Origin: a virus
Virus record (IMG/VR): IMGVR_UViG_3300046810_000101
Coordinates: 62,001-126,000 of that record
Length of the DNA stretch: 64,000 nt
Reading direction: 5' to 3' (one strand)
Numbering within the stretch: the first letter of the stretch is position 1; each line of letters opens with the position of its first letter. Below are positions 40,939-48,231 of the stretch, in pieces. The notes below the pieces were generated by a model that saw only the letters and a program-made list of their open reading frames with translations, was not told the origin of the DNA and did no database searches. The position numbers and the translations under genes are program-made.

Positions 40939-40984
40939 TTTTGAAACTCCTAAACAATCAAATTGGGTTGGTCGGTTGATAATG

Positions 40985-41141
40985 CGAACCTAGGCAATTG
41001 ATGATTAGTGCGTGAATCTTGTTACAAGTTCCTTTAAATCTGTATTCCCTTTCGGTGATGTCATTATGGTCATGGGGTTCTATGGTGTCAAGCCCCAGAA
41101 CAAAATATTTTTGATTCAATTCCTAGGATTGGATCACATAC
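40985..41141 (-). promoter_or_regulatory. Promoter and long leader of 40441 gene
   Basis: TTGACA-N17-CATAAT (-10 at 41063-41068), then a cassette-like leader and an RBS (AAAGGAAC) followed at once by TTG TAA. This may be a decayed gene start about 90 nt before the true ATG. Confidence 0.5.
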
Positions 41142-41170
41142 GAAAAAGCCCCGGTTTCCCGAGGCTTTTC
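41142..41170 (-). terminator. Terminator after 41186 gene
   Basis: AAGCCTCGGGAAACCGGGGCTTTTTC on the minus strand. Confidence 0.85.
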
Positions 41171-41185
41171 AATGCTTTACAGTTT

Positions 41186-41563
41186 TTACTTTTCGAACGT
41201 GGTGATATGTACAACCCGATCAAAGCTAAAACCGTCTTCCCTTGCTTTCTTGATTGCAGCCACTTCGGCTACCGCATCCGTTAACGCTTGAACCTCATAC
41301 GTTACTTCTACCGGTTCGCCCCACTTTCTATGCTGTATTTCCCTGCATTCTATCGTAATGCGTTTATAGACCTTTGTAGGTCGTTCTAGCCTTGGTGCTG
41401 GAAGCTTCGCCACCAACGGACCTTTATGTTTCCCTAGCTTCTTATCCCGCTTAGCTCGTTTGGCTTGTCGCTTAGCTTCTTCGGCTTCAAGCTTTTGTTG
41501 GTGTGCGTATGCTTCCAAATTAGCCCACGCTTTTATTTCGGCTTCCAGATCCTTATAACTCAT
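41186..41563 (-). CDS. Hypothetical highly basic coiled-coil protein
   Basis: 125 aa. A helical Lys/Arg/Ala-rich segment (EEAKRQAKRAKRDKKLGKH) precedes a beta-like domain (YKRITIECREIQHRKWG). Nucleic-acid binding plausible. Promoter TTGACT-N16-TAGAAT (-10 at 41599). Confidence 0.68.
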   Translation of the reverse strand: MSYKDLEAEIKAWANLEAYAHQQKLEAEEAKRQAKRAKRDKKLGKHKGPLVAKLPAPRLERPTKVYKRITIECREIQHRKWGEPVEVTYEVQALTDAVAEVAAIKKAREDGFSFDRVVHITTFEK

Positions 41564-41619
41564 TGCTAACCCCTATATGGTTTGGTTGGTGTATGCCCAT
41601 TCTATACCATAGAGCATAC

Positions 41620-42127
41620 AAGTCAAGCATATGATGCAATTAATTTGTACTGATTCAATCAAACCATAACACTACTAGGATAGGAACAGAATCAATATGA
41701 TGCATTGGGTAGGGTTTGATGCAATCGGCCCGTGTGCGTGACTACAGGGGCTTACGTGGTGTATTGGATATGATGCAAAGGATTAGGAATTGATGCAATG
41801 CGATGGGGACTATTGTGTACCGGATGAATGGTAATAGAATCGACTAGTGTATTAGGAATTGATATGGTAGACTAGTGATGGTGGGAGGACTATTGTGTTT
41901 CGATAGGGGGTGCTAGTGTGGGAGGGGTGCCAGGGGTGCCGGGGAGGGGTGAAAATTAAGGTTCCATACCTATGGATTCCTTGGCAGTTTAGTGGATGTG
42001 AGTAAGTTATTAGACACCCTCCCCGATTCCAAAAAATTTCCATATGTACAGAAATCGACAAAAAGTTTCCTAGATGTCGATTCCAAAAAAATTTTCCACC
42101 AAAAAATTCGGCTTCAAAACTTTTTCC
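41620..42127. other. Gene-free segment, G/T-rich on plus strand
   Basis: No credible gene. Words recur: GGACTATTGTGT (about 41807, 41889), TTAGGAATTGAT (about 41779, 41852), and GATTCCAAAAAAATTT-like (42023, 42079). G-rich runs (GTGGGAGGGGTGCCAGGGGTGCCGGGGAGGGG split by short gaps, about 41916-41949) lie on one strand. Candidate origin or G-quadruplex region. Confidence 0.5.
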
Positions 42128-42346
42128 CTATACTTTCTCAGGGGCCAGCAAGCATTCCGGGGTATCATACTTTTCAGCAATCTCCCGAATGGTTTCGATG
42201 TATTCATCCGATGGCAGATGCTGGTAGTAAGCAAGCAATCTCGTTATATGCTCCCGGAACCTTTCATCCCCTCGCTTGAGGAAATACATCATATCCATGA
42301 TCGCATATTCCCGCATGGAGCTTTCCGGGGATTCTTGGAGCTTCAT
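42128..42346 (-). CDS. Hypothetical helical protein
   Basis: 72 aa from MKLQESPESS (ATGA overlap with the Lar-like gene). Helical, acidic: MREYAIMDMMYFLKRGDERF and YIETIREIAEKYDTP. Last gene of the 50.3-42.1 kb operon. Confidence 0.7.
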   Translation of the reverse strand: MKLQESPESSMREYAIMDMMYFLKRGDERFREHITRLLAYYQHLPSDEYIETIREIAEKYDTPECLLAPEKV

Positions 42347-42570
42347 GATTTTCTTGCTCCGACATCCCATCCGATGATAGCTCTTTCGAACCCCGGCTGG
42401 GCATCTTGGTAGTTCATTGAAAACTTTGGACCCCTCGCCCCGCAGTCATGGCATTCTACCCAACATTTACCCCAATGATGATTAGGGGAGGTTTTACCTT
42501 GACAGAATGGGCATACCGATAATACTGGGTACTTGGCTTCGATTGCATCTAAAGCACTGCCTATGCACAT
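42343..42570 (-). CDS. Lar-family restriction-alleviation-like protein
   Basis: 75 aa. C20-PF-C23 and C40-HD-C43-GARGP followed by AIIGWD match the Lar family pattern (CPFCGG...C..CGA.GP...A...WN). Known members alleviate type I restriction, and homologues are common in phages and prophages. Anti-restriction here is inferred from family membership. Confidence 0.72.
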   Translation of the reverse strand: MCIGSALDAIEAKYPVLSVCPFCQGKTSPNHHWGKCWVECHDCGARGPKFSMNYQDAQPGFERAIIGWDVGARKS

Positions 42571-42740
42571 TCTTCTATTACCTCGAATGCATCAAATAGA
42601 AACCATGTATCATATCCAGCTACCGTAATTCTTGGTGGTAGCCTTGGATCGACATTGGTAATCACATAAACCCCACCTACCACTAATTCACCCACACAGG
42701 GATGAATCCGCCGAACTTCTTTACCGATCAATTCTTTCAT
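42561..42740 (-). CDS. Hypothetical small SH3-like protein
   Basis: 59 aa from MKELIGKEVRRIHP (TGATG overlap). VGELVVGGVYVITNV looks like a beta barrel. Not recognised. Confidence 0.65.
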   Translation of the reverse strand: MKELIGKEVRRIHPCVGELVVGGVYVITNVDPRLPPRITVAGYDTWFLFDAFEVIEECA

Positions 42741-42928
42741 CACATACCCCTATAGGAACATTTGAAGGTATGGGAATAATTCAGGGTGTCAACCCCACAT
42801 TCCGAACACCGATATTGTTCAATCAATTTCTTATTGAACGCTATGGTCCTTGCTCTGGCCTTGGCTAACCTTTCTTCCGGGGTGCCCATCCTTGCAAGGA
42901 TCTTATCAAACAAATCATCGGTGGTCAT
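42740..42928 (-). CDS. Zinc-finger small protein
   Basis: 62 aa. Helical N-terminus and a C-terminal zinc site: CSEC (41-44) plus HTFKC. Overlaps both neighbours. Confidence 0.68.
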   Translation of the reverse strand: MTTDDLFDKILARMGTPEERLAKARARTIAFNKKLIEQYRCSECGVDTLNYSHTFKCSYRGM

Positions 42929-43104
42929 TTGATCAATTTCCCTTCACTATCCAGATATTGCGATCCGGTGATGGTCTTGGTCCGACCACATTTGATGCAT
43001 TGGATATCTTGGTAACCCCACAGAGGAATTCCAAAAATACCGCTATACCAAAAACTGATTGACTTATATCGATGGTCGCACATAAACCGGGAGAAGAATT
43101 TCAT
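42925..43104 (-). CDS. 59-aa zinc-ribbon microprotein
   Basis: ATG 43102-43104 (ATGA overlaps on both sides). MCDHRYK near the N-terminus and CIKCGRTK (37-44) give a likely CH-CC zinc site. Small C-D-H...CxxC proteins of this type are frequent in phages. Below 60 codons. Confidence 0.68.
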   Translation of the reverse strand: MKFFSRFMCDHRYKSISFWYSGIFGIPLWGYQDIQCIKCGRTKTITGSQYLDSEGKLIK

Positions 43105-43304
43105 TCAAGCACCTTCTTGATTCGATTCAGCTTTCTATTGGCTTCTTTCAATTGATCACGCTGAATATCACGGATACGATGATTTTCGTATATCAGCCCA
43201 ATCATAGACAACATGATGTCAGGATCAATTTCCAGCATTTGCCCTGCTTCCTTCGCTTTCAATGCACGGGCTTGCATGAATCCGTAATCAATCAACAGAT
43301 TCAT
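43101..43304 (-). CDS. Hypothetical helical protein
   Basis: 67 aa, helical with a C-terminal coiled coil (IRDIQRDQLKEANRKLNRI). Overlaps both neighbours. Confidence 0.68.
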   Translation of the reverse strand: MNLLIDYGFMQARALKAKEAGQMLEIDPDIMLSMIGLIYENHRIRDIQRDQLKEANRKLNRIKKVLE

Positions 43305-43504
43305 CCAATCACCGCATCAGGGTCTTCCAGCTTATGGATGTTATCGAGGAATTCGACTGGCCTATCACTTACATACCATTCATGTCGATTCATGTTAAAG
43401 AATTCCAATACATTCCAAGCCAGACGATAGAACATTTCATCATGGAATGCATTTGGATAGACACAATGTGTAGCACCCTTGGGATACTTTCTGATTTTGG
43501 TCAT
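43301..43504 (-). CDS. Hypothetical small protein
   Basis: 67 aa: KYPKGATHCVYPNAFHDEMFYRLAW-like start, then EWYVSDRPVEFLDN. Overlaps both neighbours. Confidence 0.66.
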   Translation of the reverse strand: MTKIRKYPKGATHCVYPNAFHDEMFYRLAWNVLEFFNMNRHEWYVSDRPVEFLDNIHKLEDPDAVIG

Positions 43505-43995
43505 TGGGGATTTTCCAGTTCGACAATCCGGTATTTCAAATCAAGGATAGTTTGCTCATGTTTGTGAGCCAAACTACGCCATTGGGATTTGATCATATTG
43601 GCATCATTCAACTTTGTTTCAAGTTCCTTGATGTGTTGTTCCTTCAAATTCCGATGATACCGTGCAAGGTTCTTCTGTTCAATTTCAGCATCCCGATCAG
43701 TGGTCATAGCGTCAAGCAGGAAATTCAGGTTGAACAATTCCTTTCTGTGCTGTTCGCTTTTGGCATTGATGGTATTGCACAGCTCTTGCGGAATCACCGC
43801 TGGCCTGACATCATTCAGGTATTTGCTCAATTCATCCCGAAGGGTTTTCAGGGATTCATAATCTGTGATAATGGTTCGACCATGATCCGGGACTTTGCAG
43901 AACAGAGCGTGTTTGAAACTCCCTATCGGGGCTATCGAAATTCTACCATCAAATTGATTGTAGACATCTTTGATTTGTACTTTCATTCCGAACAT
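43501..43995 (-). CDS. Coiled-coil protein, paralogue of 46200 gene
   Basis: 164 aa (or 161 from a second ATG). A beta-like N-terminal domain, then a long coiled coil. AMTTDRDAEIEQKNLARYHR matches TMTADRDAEKSMKATARIQR of the 46200 protein. Function unknown. Confidence 0.68.
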   Translation of the reverse strand: MFGMKVQIKDVYNQFDGRISIAPIGSFKHALFCKVPDHGRTIITDYESLKTLRDELSKYLNDVRPAVIPQELCNTINAKSEQHRKELFNLNFLLDAMTTDRDAEIEQKNLARYHRNLKEQHIKELETKLNDANMIKSQWRSLAHKHEQTILDLKYRIVELENPQ

Positions 43996-44213
43996 GTCCT
44001 GACTGTAGAATCTGGATTGAATGCTGGGGCCATTGCAATACTACGATCATAGAAGGTCACGTAATACACAACACCTTTCTTACAGGTTTCCCCTGCAACA
44101 TCCACTCGATACTGACCTATATCAGAGAACCGGGCGGCTATTTGTTTTTCAGATGCTTGTTCACATCCACTGAGCAACATTGCCGCTGCCATAACCAAAA
44201 TGAAATATTTCAT
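43983..44213 (-). CDS. Small lipoprotein
   Basis: 76 aa from MKYFILVMAAAMLLSGCEQ: signal peptide with lipobox LSGC (Cys17). The mature part has two further Cys (ETCKKG and RTCSE). Envelope anchoring inferred. Confidence 0.72.
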   Translation of the reverse strand: MKYFILVMAAAMLLSGCEQASEKQIAARFSDIGQYRVDVAGETCKKGVVYYVTFYDRSIAMAPAFNPDSTVRTCSE

Positions 44214-44389
44214 CACATCGCCTTTATATGATCTTGAATCAATCGCTTGACAAATTTTGAACTGGCCGTATCAATCAAATCAAGGTGTGGAATATAACCT
44301 TCGAATTCTTCTTTGGTAGTCCCGTCCGCAACCATGTCTTGGAACATGGCCCGCAGGTCTGCCATATGCTGAATGATTTCTTGATTCAT
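44213..44389 (-). CDS. 58-aa hypothetical helical protein
   Basis: Start ATG 44387-44389 (TAATG overlap with the CYTH stop). Helical, acidic (HMADLRAMFQDMVADG; TTKEEFEGYI). Confidence 0.65.
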   Translation of the reverse strand: MNQEIIQHMADLRAMFQDMVADGTTKEEFEGYIPHLDLIDTASSKFVKRLIQDHIKAM

Positions 44390-44871
44390 TATTTGATCCA
44401 ATTCTTATACGGATTATCTGATAGGTTTGAATTGTAGTATTTCGGATCACCTGTAACTTCTTTGGTAACCCATGCCGGGATTATGATCGATTCTGTTTCG
44501 GAAGTCAACTCGACTTCTGCTACGATCAGTCCGGTGTTGTCACCGTGGAAAATATCAATTTCCCAGATTTTGTCATTGAGGTTTACGACATACCTTGACT
44601 TGTCGATGATTCCGGTGCATAGCAACATCAACTGCTTGGCTTCTTCGACATCAATTTCCTTTTCCCATTCAAACCGGGATAGGCCGTCATCCGTCGATTT
44701 ACCCTTTACAGTAATGAATCCACGATAGCTACCCAATCGGATTCGAACAGTTCGATTGGGATCTTGGCTCAAATAACCTTGGGTAATCCTGATTAGTGTC
44801 AATTGGCTGGGATTAACTTGCTTACCCAGCATCGTGCTATCAACCAAAAACTTACGTTCGATTTCTATCAT
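44389..44871 (-). CDS. CYTH-domain phosphohydrolase
   Basis: 160 aa from MIEIERKFLV, which carries the ExExK signature (E3, E5, K7). Also GYLSQDPNRTVRIR, FITVKGKS, SRFEWEKEID, DKSRYVV, WEIDIFHGDNTGLIVAEVEL and GDPKYYN, the full set of charged strands lining the tunnel. Family members are inorganic or thiamine triphosphatases and class IV adenylate cyclases. This architecture is closest to the bacterial triphosphatase group. Its phage substrate is unknown. Confidence 0.85.
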   Translation of the reverse strand: MIEIERKFLVDSTMLGKQVNPSQLTLIRITQGYLSQDPNRTVRIRLGSYRGFITVKGKSTDDGLSRFEWEKEIDVEEAKQLMLLCTGIIDKSRYVVNLNDKIWEIDIFHGDNTGLIVAEVELTSETESIIIPAWVTKEVTGDPKYYNSNLSDNPYKNWIK

Positions 44872-45215
44872 TGCTCTGCGAACCATTCTGTAATGGATTT
44901 CCAGTATCGATCAGACGCTACAAGGAATTCAGCCCACAACAGGATATTATGCTGGTGGGTATCCTCAGTCCATTCACCGCCATTGTATGTATCGCCATAT
45001 AGGTCGTACAACAATTCTTGATCAATGCACTTATTACCGGCTTGAATCAAATCGATCAATTCATTGGATCTTTCGGTAAACCCTTTACCCAGCAACCAAA
45101 ATGCCCACGACACGTCCTTAACCTTATCGTGCATGTAATAGTCGGTAAAGCTTTCCCCGGCATTCATTTCCCATTCACGGATTTTAACCGCTAGGACTTC
45201 CGCTGATCTTTCCAT
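44868..45215 (-). CDS. Hypothetical protein
   Basis: 115 aa from MERSAEVLAV (TAATG overlap). Helical, acidic and Trp-rich (DVSWAFWLLGKGF; LLWAEFLVASDRYWKSI). Precedes CYTH with an ATGA overlap. Confidence 0.68.
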   Translation of the reverse strand: MERSAEVLAVKIREWEMNAGESFTDYYMHDKVKDVSWAFWLLGKGFTERSNELIDLIQAGNKCIDQELLYDLYGDTYNGGEWTEDTHQHNILLWAEFLVASDRYWKSITEWFAEQ

Positions 45216-45463
45216 TAACCTTTCGCCTTCATTAACAATTCCATCAATTCGAATGCTTCTGTGATTTGCTTGTGGTATTGAGCTTCTGGATCGATCTTTG
45301 TACACCACCCACGATCACAGGATTTGATTACCGGCTTTGACCCCGGCTTTACATCAATTCGCTGGTATTCGATGGTTCGACCGGCCTTGAGAACCTTCCA
45401 ATAGCCTTTGTGGTAGCCGAGAACAATATCCCCGACTTCAATACCATGACCTCTTACTTCCAT
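45215..45463 (-). CDS. Hypothetical SH3-like protein
   Basis: 82 aa: GHGIEVGDIVLGYHKGYWKVLK opens a small beta barrel. A CDRGWC motif may bind metal. Not recognised. Confidence 0.66.
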   Translation of the reverse strand: MEVRGHGIEVGDIVLGYHKGYWKVLKAGRTIEYQRIDVKPGSKPVIKSCDRGWCTKIDPEAQYHKQITEAFELMELLMKAKG

Positions 45464-45624
45464 GCTTTCACCTTGATTACATCAAAGATATAGACCGGCC
45501 AGAGCAAGGCTAATCCCAGATAGAAGAATTTGTTGTAATGGTCATGCAGAATCAGGAACGCGGCAGACAATACCCACCCAATTCCATAAATGACTGCGAT
45601 GATAATCAATATGATCCAAATCAT
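45454..45624 (-). CDS. 56-aa membrane protein
   Basis: From MIWIILIIIAVIYGIGWVLS (ATGA overlap): two hydrophobic segments, basic end. Inner-membrane location inferred. Confidence 0.66.
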   Translation of the reverse strand: MIWIILIIIAVIYGIGWVLSAAFLILHDHYNKFFYLGLALLWPVYIFDVIKVKAWK

Positions 45625-45815
45625 TTGGACACCTTCGGCTGTGGGATAAAACCACCCAAACAATTCAGCGGGTCATATCCGGGTTTGGTAGAAGCATTGA
45701 TAATACACTTCGGGAATTTGAGAAAATCCTCGATGTCTTTGGTTGGGTCCGACAATTGGGTAACCAATTCTTGGTATTGCTTCAATTGCTCAGGGGTCAT
45801 ATTGGCGTGGCTCAT
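45621..45815 (-). CDS. Hypothetical small protein
   Basis: 64 aa from MSHANMTPEQLKQYQEL. Helical N-terminus, Pro/Gly-rich end (CLGGFIPQPK). Overlaps both neighbours. Confidence 0.66.
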   Translation of the reverse strand: MSHANMTPEQLKQYQELVTQLSDPTKDIEDFLKFPKCIINASTKPGYDPLNCLGGFIPQPKVSK

Positions 45816-45994
45816 TTTTCGGTACAACTTGTCATGACCGAAACAGACATTTCAGTCCAATTAGCGGCTCTGGTGAAATCCTTGTGTAATTGCGTTTCCG
45901 CAGATGTACAGGCTTCGTGGCCGTTGTACTCATGGGATTGCAGAACCATGCCTTTCGGGTCTGTCAACAGAACCCACAAAATAAATATTTTCAT
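45812..45994 (-). CDS. Small exported-type protein
   Basis: 60 aa. Hydrophobic start MKIFILWVLLTDPKG, two Cys (EACTS and TSCTE). Related in layout to 51423. Export uncertain. Confidence 0.62.
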   Translation of the reverse strand: MKIFILWVLLTDPKGMVLQSHEYNGHEACTSAETQLHKDFTRAANWTEMSVSVMTSCTEK

Positions 45995-46203
45995 TCAATT
46001 TCCTTTGGTACAGGTTTGGGTAACGCCGCGTAAACCCTTTGGGCGAATTCAAGTGGTAGGTGTGGGATTGCTTCTTTTAGGAGAACACACAACTCCCCAG
46101 CGGCCAAGGCTACTTTGAATAGTTCCTTGACATCGACATATTGACCTTGAGTATCAGGGTACAATCCACCAACACCGTCACGAACTTCTCTATACCGAAT
46201 CAT
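45991..46203 (-). CDS. Hypothetical helical protein
   Basis: 70 aa: DVKELFKVALAAGELCVLLKEAIPHLP, helical. Not recognised. Confidence 0.66.
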   Translation of the reverse strand: MIRYREVRDGVGGLYPDTQGQYVDVKELFKVALAAGELCVLLKEAIPHLPLEFAQRVYAALPKPVPKEIE

Positions 46204-46649
46204 GGATTATGCCCTAATAATGTGTAGGCATGATTGAGTCGTTCTTTCAGGCCAATGATTCGTTGGGATTGTTCATCCCGTTGTATCCGAGCGGTAGCCT
46301 TCATCGACTTTTCAGCGTCACGATCAGCGGTCATGGTTTCGAGTTGCAATTTCAACTTCTCGATTTCAGTCGCGTAGTAATGTTCGTTCTTGGCAAGGTC
46401 TTCATTCGCAACCCCGGACGCCATATTGTATTCATGGAGTTGGGTCCGCATGTCGGCGGTGTCCTTGATATGTTCCAAAGTCATCAACCGACGAGCTTCG
46501 GAAACCTGAGCTTCGACAAACACGTCAACCGCATCGGCCTTGACCCATTTACCTTCCGGGGTTTCCTTAATTGATAGAACCCCGACATAGCTTGGCTCGC
46601 CCCAACTGGTGGTGTAATCCGCGTAAGCCGAAATATCGTATTTGATCAT
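46200..46649 (-). CDS. Coiled-coil protein, paralogue of 43501 gene
   Basis: 149 aa. A beta N-terminal domain (YDISAYADYTTSWG; VGVLSIKETPEGKW) and a C-terminal coiled coil with TMTADRDAEKSMKATARIQR, the motif shared with 43501. Confidence 0.68.
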   Translation of the reverse strand: MIKYDISAYADYTTSWGEPSYVGVLSIKETPEGKWVKADAVDVFVEAQVSEARRLMTLEHIKDTADMRTQLHEYNMASGVANEDLAKNEHYYATEIEKLKLQLETMTADRDAEKSMKATARIQRDEQSQRIIGLKERLNHAYTLLGHNP

Positions 46650-46948
46650 TACATCAATTCCATCAAATAGTCTTCGGTAAGATCGCAGAACCCTCTAGGC
46701 CAAGCATTCAATCTTGCCCCGGAATCTGGATACATCATTTTATCTTGAAACTTGAACCCTACGTCGGTGGCTTGTACCACACCACGTTTGATCAAAACCC
46801 GGAATGCGTCAAAGATCATCGTTTGGGAGAACTTGACTTCGTGGATAGCATTCGAGTCGTTGGCCCGTTCTACAAAGCTTTGGGCGGTTTCCATTGCCTT
46901 GACATCAGGAACACAAATCCCATCTGGGTGATATTCTAAAATAATCAT
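46649..46948 (-). CDS. Hypothetical protein
   Basis: 99 aa. FSQTMIFDAFRVLIKRGVVQATDVGFKFQDK looks like a small helix-turn-helix/winged segment. Not recognised. Confidence 0.66.
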   Translation of the reverse strand: MIILEYHPDGICVPDVKAMETAQSFVERANDSNAIHEVKFSQTMIFDAFRVLIKRGVVQATDVGFKFQDKMMYPDSGARLNAWPRGFCDLTEDYLMELM

Positions 46949-47082
46949 TTCTTCAATCTCTTTTTACCCATGCGGGTTTTACACTCTGGGCATTTTGATC
47001 CAATAGCGACTATAGCTTTGTCGCAGGAACAATACCCTTTACCCAATTTGGGGGATTTGGCTTGGATTCGATTTCTGCCCAT
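46945..47082 (-). CDS. 45-aa zinc-ribbon microprotein
   Basis: ATG 47080-47082 overlaps the 47082 stop (TGATG), and its TGA overlaps the next ATG. C18-S-C20 and C31-PE-C34 form a zinc ribbon between basic ends (GRNRIQAKSPKLGKG; RMGKKRLKK). Confidence 0.66.
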   Translation of the reverse strand: MGRNRIQAKSPKLGKGYCSCDKAIVAIGSKCPECKTRMGKKRLKK

Positions 47083-47282
47083 CACCACCCGCCGCAGATG
47101 TTGATACCCATGACTTCGGGCTTACCATCTAGTCGATCAATGATTTGAAGTGTTTCCGACAATCTGGAATAACACACATCAATCCCTTCACCATTTAGCT
47201 TGATGCTGAAATGGCCGTACTGGTTTTGATATACATCATATCCCTTGTACCAAATAACCACAGGGGAAATTGCAATGATCAT
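47082..47282 (-). CDS. Hypothetical small protein
   Basis: 66 aa, beta-rich (MIIAISPVVIWYKGYDVYQN). Overlaps both neighbours. Confidence 0.66.
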   Translation of the reverse strand: MIIAISPVVIWYKGYDVYQNQYGHFSIKLNGEGIDVCYSRLSETLQIIDRLDGKPEVMGINICGGW

Positions 47283-47764
47283 TTACCCACCATTACATCA
47301 ATGTCCTTGACAACTGCATCAATTTCCGCGAACCACATGTCAGTCGTTGGGTGGGATTTCGAATTGCGGATGTCTTGGATCAACTCACGGAACCGGGTGA
47401 TTTGCTGATCCCGACGATTCAATTCCTTGTACAAGGCTCTATCAGTGCGATCCCCGTACTTCGAGAACCGCATTAACCAGTGAGCTTGCTCGTTCTGGAT
47501 CTTACACAGAGCAAAGTGATAGTTAATGCTTCGGCGTTTTTCATCCGGGTACAGGCTGTGCATTCGTTCTTGATCTAGTTTGAGCTTCCGAATTTCTTCT
47601 TGGGCGTCAAGTAATAGCTGTTCATCGATCAAATTAACGATCTTGGTATTTTGGTCTTTACCGAACAGACGTTCAATAACATCACGATCATCAATACCAC
47701 ACAAATGCAACTTGTTGGTTTCGATATTCAATAAGGCCCAACCTACTACATTAGTCGTGGTCAC
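47279..47764 (-). CDS. Hypothetical coiled-coil protein
   Basis: 161 aa, GTG start (47762-47764). A short beta N-terminus then coiled coil (LDAQEEIRKLKLDQERM; LNRRDQQITRFRELIQDI). Resembles 43501 and 46200 in architecture. Confidence 0.68.
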   Translation of the reverse strand: MTTTNVVGWALLNIETNKLHLCGIDDRDVIERLFGKDQNTKIVNLIDEQLLLDAQEEIRKLKLDQERMHSLYPDEKRRSINYHFALCKIQNEQAHWLMRFSKYGDRTDRALYKELNRRDQQITRFRELIQDIRNSKSHPTTDMWFAEIDAVVKDIDVMVGK

Positions 47765-47834
47765 TATCCCAGTCCTCTTGATTACGACGACGCTCTGCCA
47801 ATTCCTCGGCGTCTTGCCATTCTTGTTCGGTCAA
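47751..47834 (-). CDS. 27-aa acidic microprotein (tentative)
   Basis: TTG start (47832-47834) with AGGAG 6 nt upstream, overlapping the stop of the 47831 gene. Very acidic (DWDSDHD end). It overlaps the next gene by 14 nt. Confidence 0.35.
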   Translation of the reverse strand: MTEQEWQDAEELAERRRNQEDWDSDHD

Positions 47835-47944
47835 TCCAAACTCCTTGTGGGTGAACCACATTTAGGGCAGGTATAGTTTGGCCCCATGAATCGATAGTGT
47901 GCCCACCAGCCACACGCGGTACTAACGCAAGCTACATAACCCAT
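47831..47944 (-). CDS. 37-aa zinc-finger microprotein
   Basis: ATG 47942-47944 (TAATG overlap). Cys6, Cys11 and CPKCG (28-32) suggest a zinc ribbon. Below 60 codons. Confidence 0.58.
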   Translation of the reverse strand: MGYVACVSTACGWWAHYRFMGPNYTCPKCGSPTRSLD

Positions 47945-48231
47945 TAGCTAATCTCAATTGGTCTAGTGTATTGGCCCCAATCATCGGATTCTGTAAGCAG
48001 AACCGAATCAATGACCTTGTAAGGTTCCCCTCGTTCTTTCAGGAATTGAATCCCGCCGATACAGGGTTTCGAGTTGTCTTTGTGACATGCCCACGTTTTA
48101 CCATGATGCACCCGCATGGTGCGGATGTCCCAAGGCTCTGGAAGGCAGCCGTAGTTTTGAACCTGTTCACTTGCCTCTGTCCATGCGAACGGGCAAGTTG
48201 CGTCCGGGTCATCGTGATCGCAAACGCTCAT
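47944..48231 (-). CDS. Conserved phage-type Cys/His-rich protein
   Basis: 95 aa. CDHDD...[21 protein letters not shown], then [23 protein letters not shown]: a Cys/His arrangement I recognise from uncharacterised phage proteins. Metal binding likely, function unknown. Confidence 0.7.
   Translation of the reverse strand: MSVCDHDDPDATCPFAWTEASEQVQNYGCLPEPWDIRTMRVHHGKTWACHKDNSKPCIGGIQFLKERGEPYKVIDSVLLTESDDWGQYTRPIEIS

Larger units (their letters stand above)
19698..41604 (-). repeat. PeSL-like regulatory cassettes repeated before early genes
   Basis: More than 30 intergenic blocks share one plan on the minus strand. After the stop comes TAAAATAATTGCATCAAA, then a hairpin such as AGGGGTTG-TATTTGATG-CAACCCCT (33276-33300). 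Next are a promoter TTGCAT/TTGTAT-N16-17-TATACT and the leader GACCATACACCAACCGAAACAGG before the RBS. -10 boxes (plus coordinates of first base): 19730, 23428, 23814, 24256, 24548, 24947, 25250, 25542, 25950, 26270, 26587, 27835, 28373, 28697, 29309, 29686, 30088, 30706, 31228, 31613, 31891, 32298, 33268, 33589, 34163, 34473, 35257, 35547, 35833, 36359, 37231, 37697, 38086, 38585, 41599. 'Promoter early stem-loop' cassettes are described in T4-type phages; these look equivalent. Confidence 0.85.

Noticed and set aside
41852-42061. 69-codon minus-strand frame in the G-rich segment
   Set aside because: Its Pro/His/Thr-rich product comes from the G-runs; no RBS.
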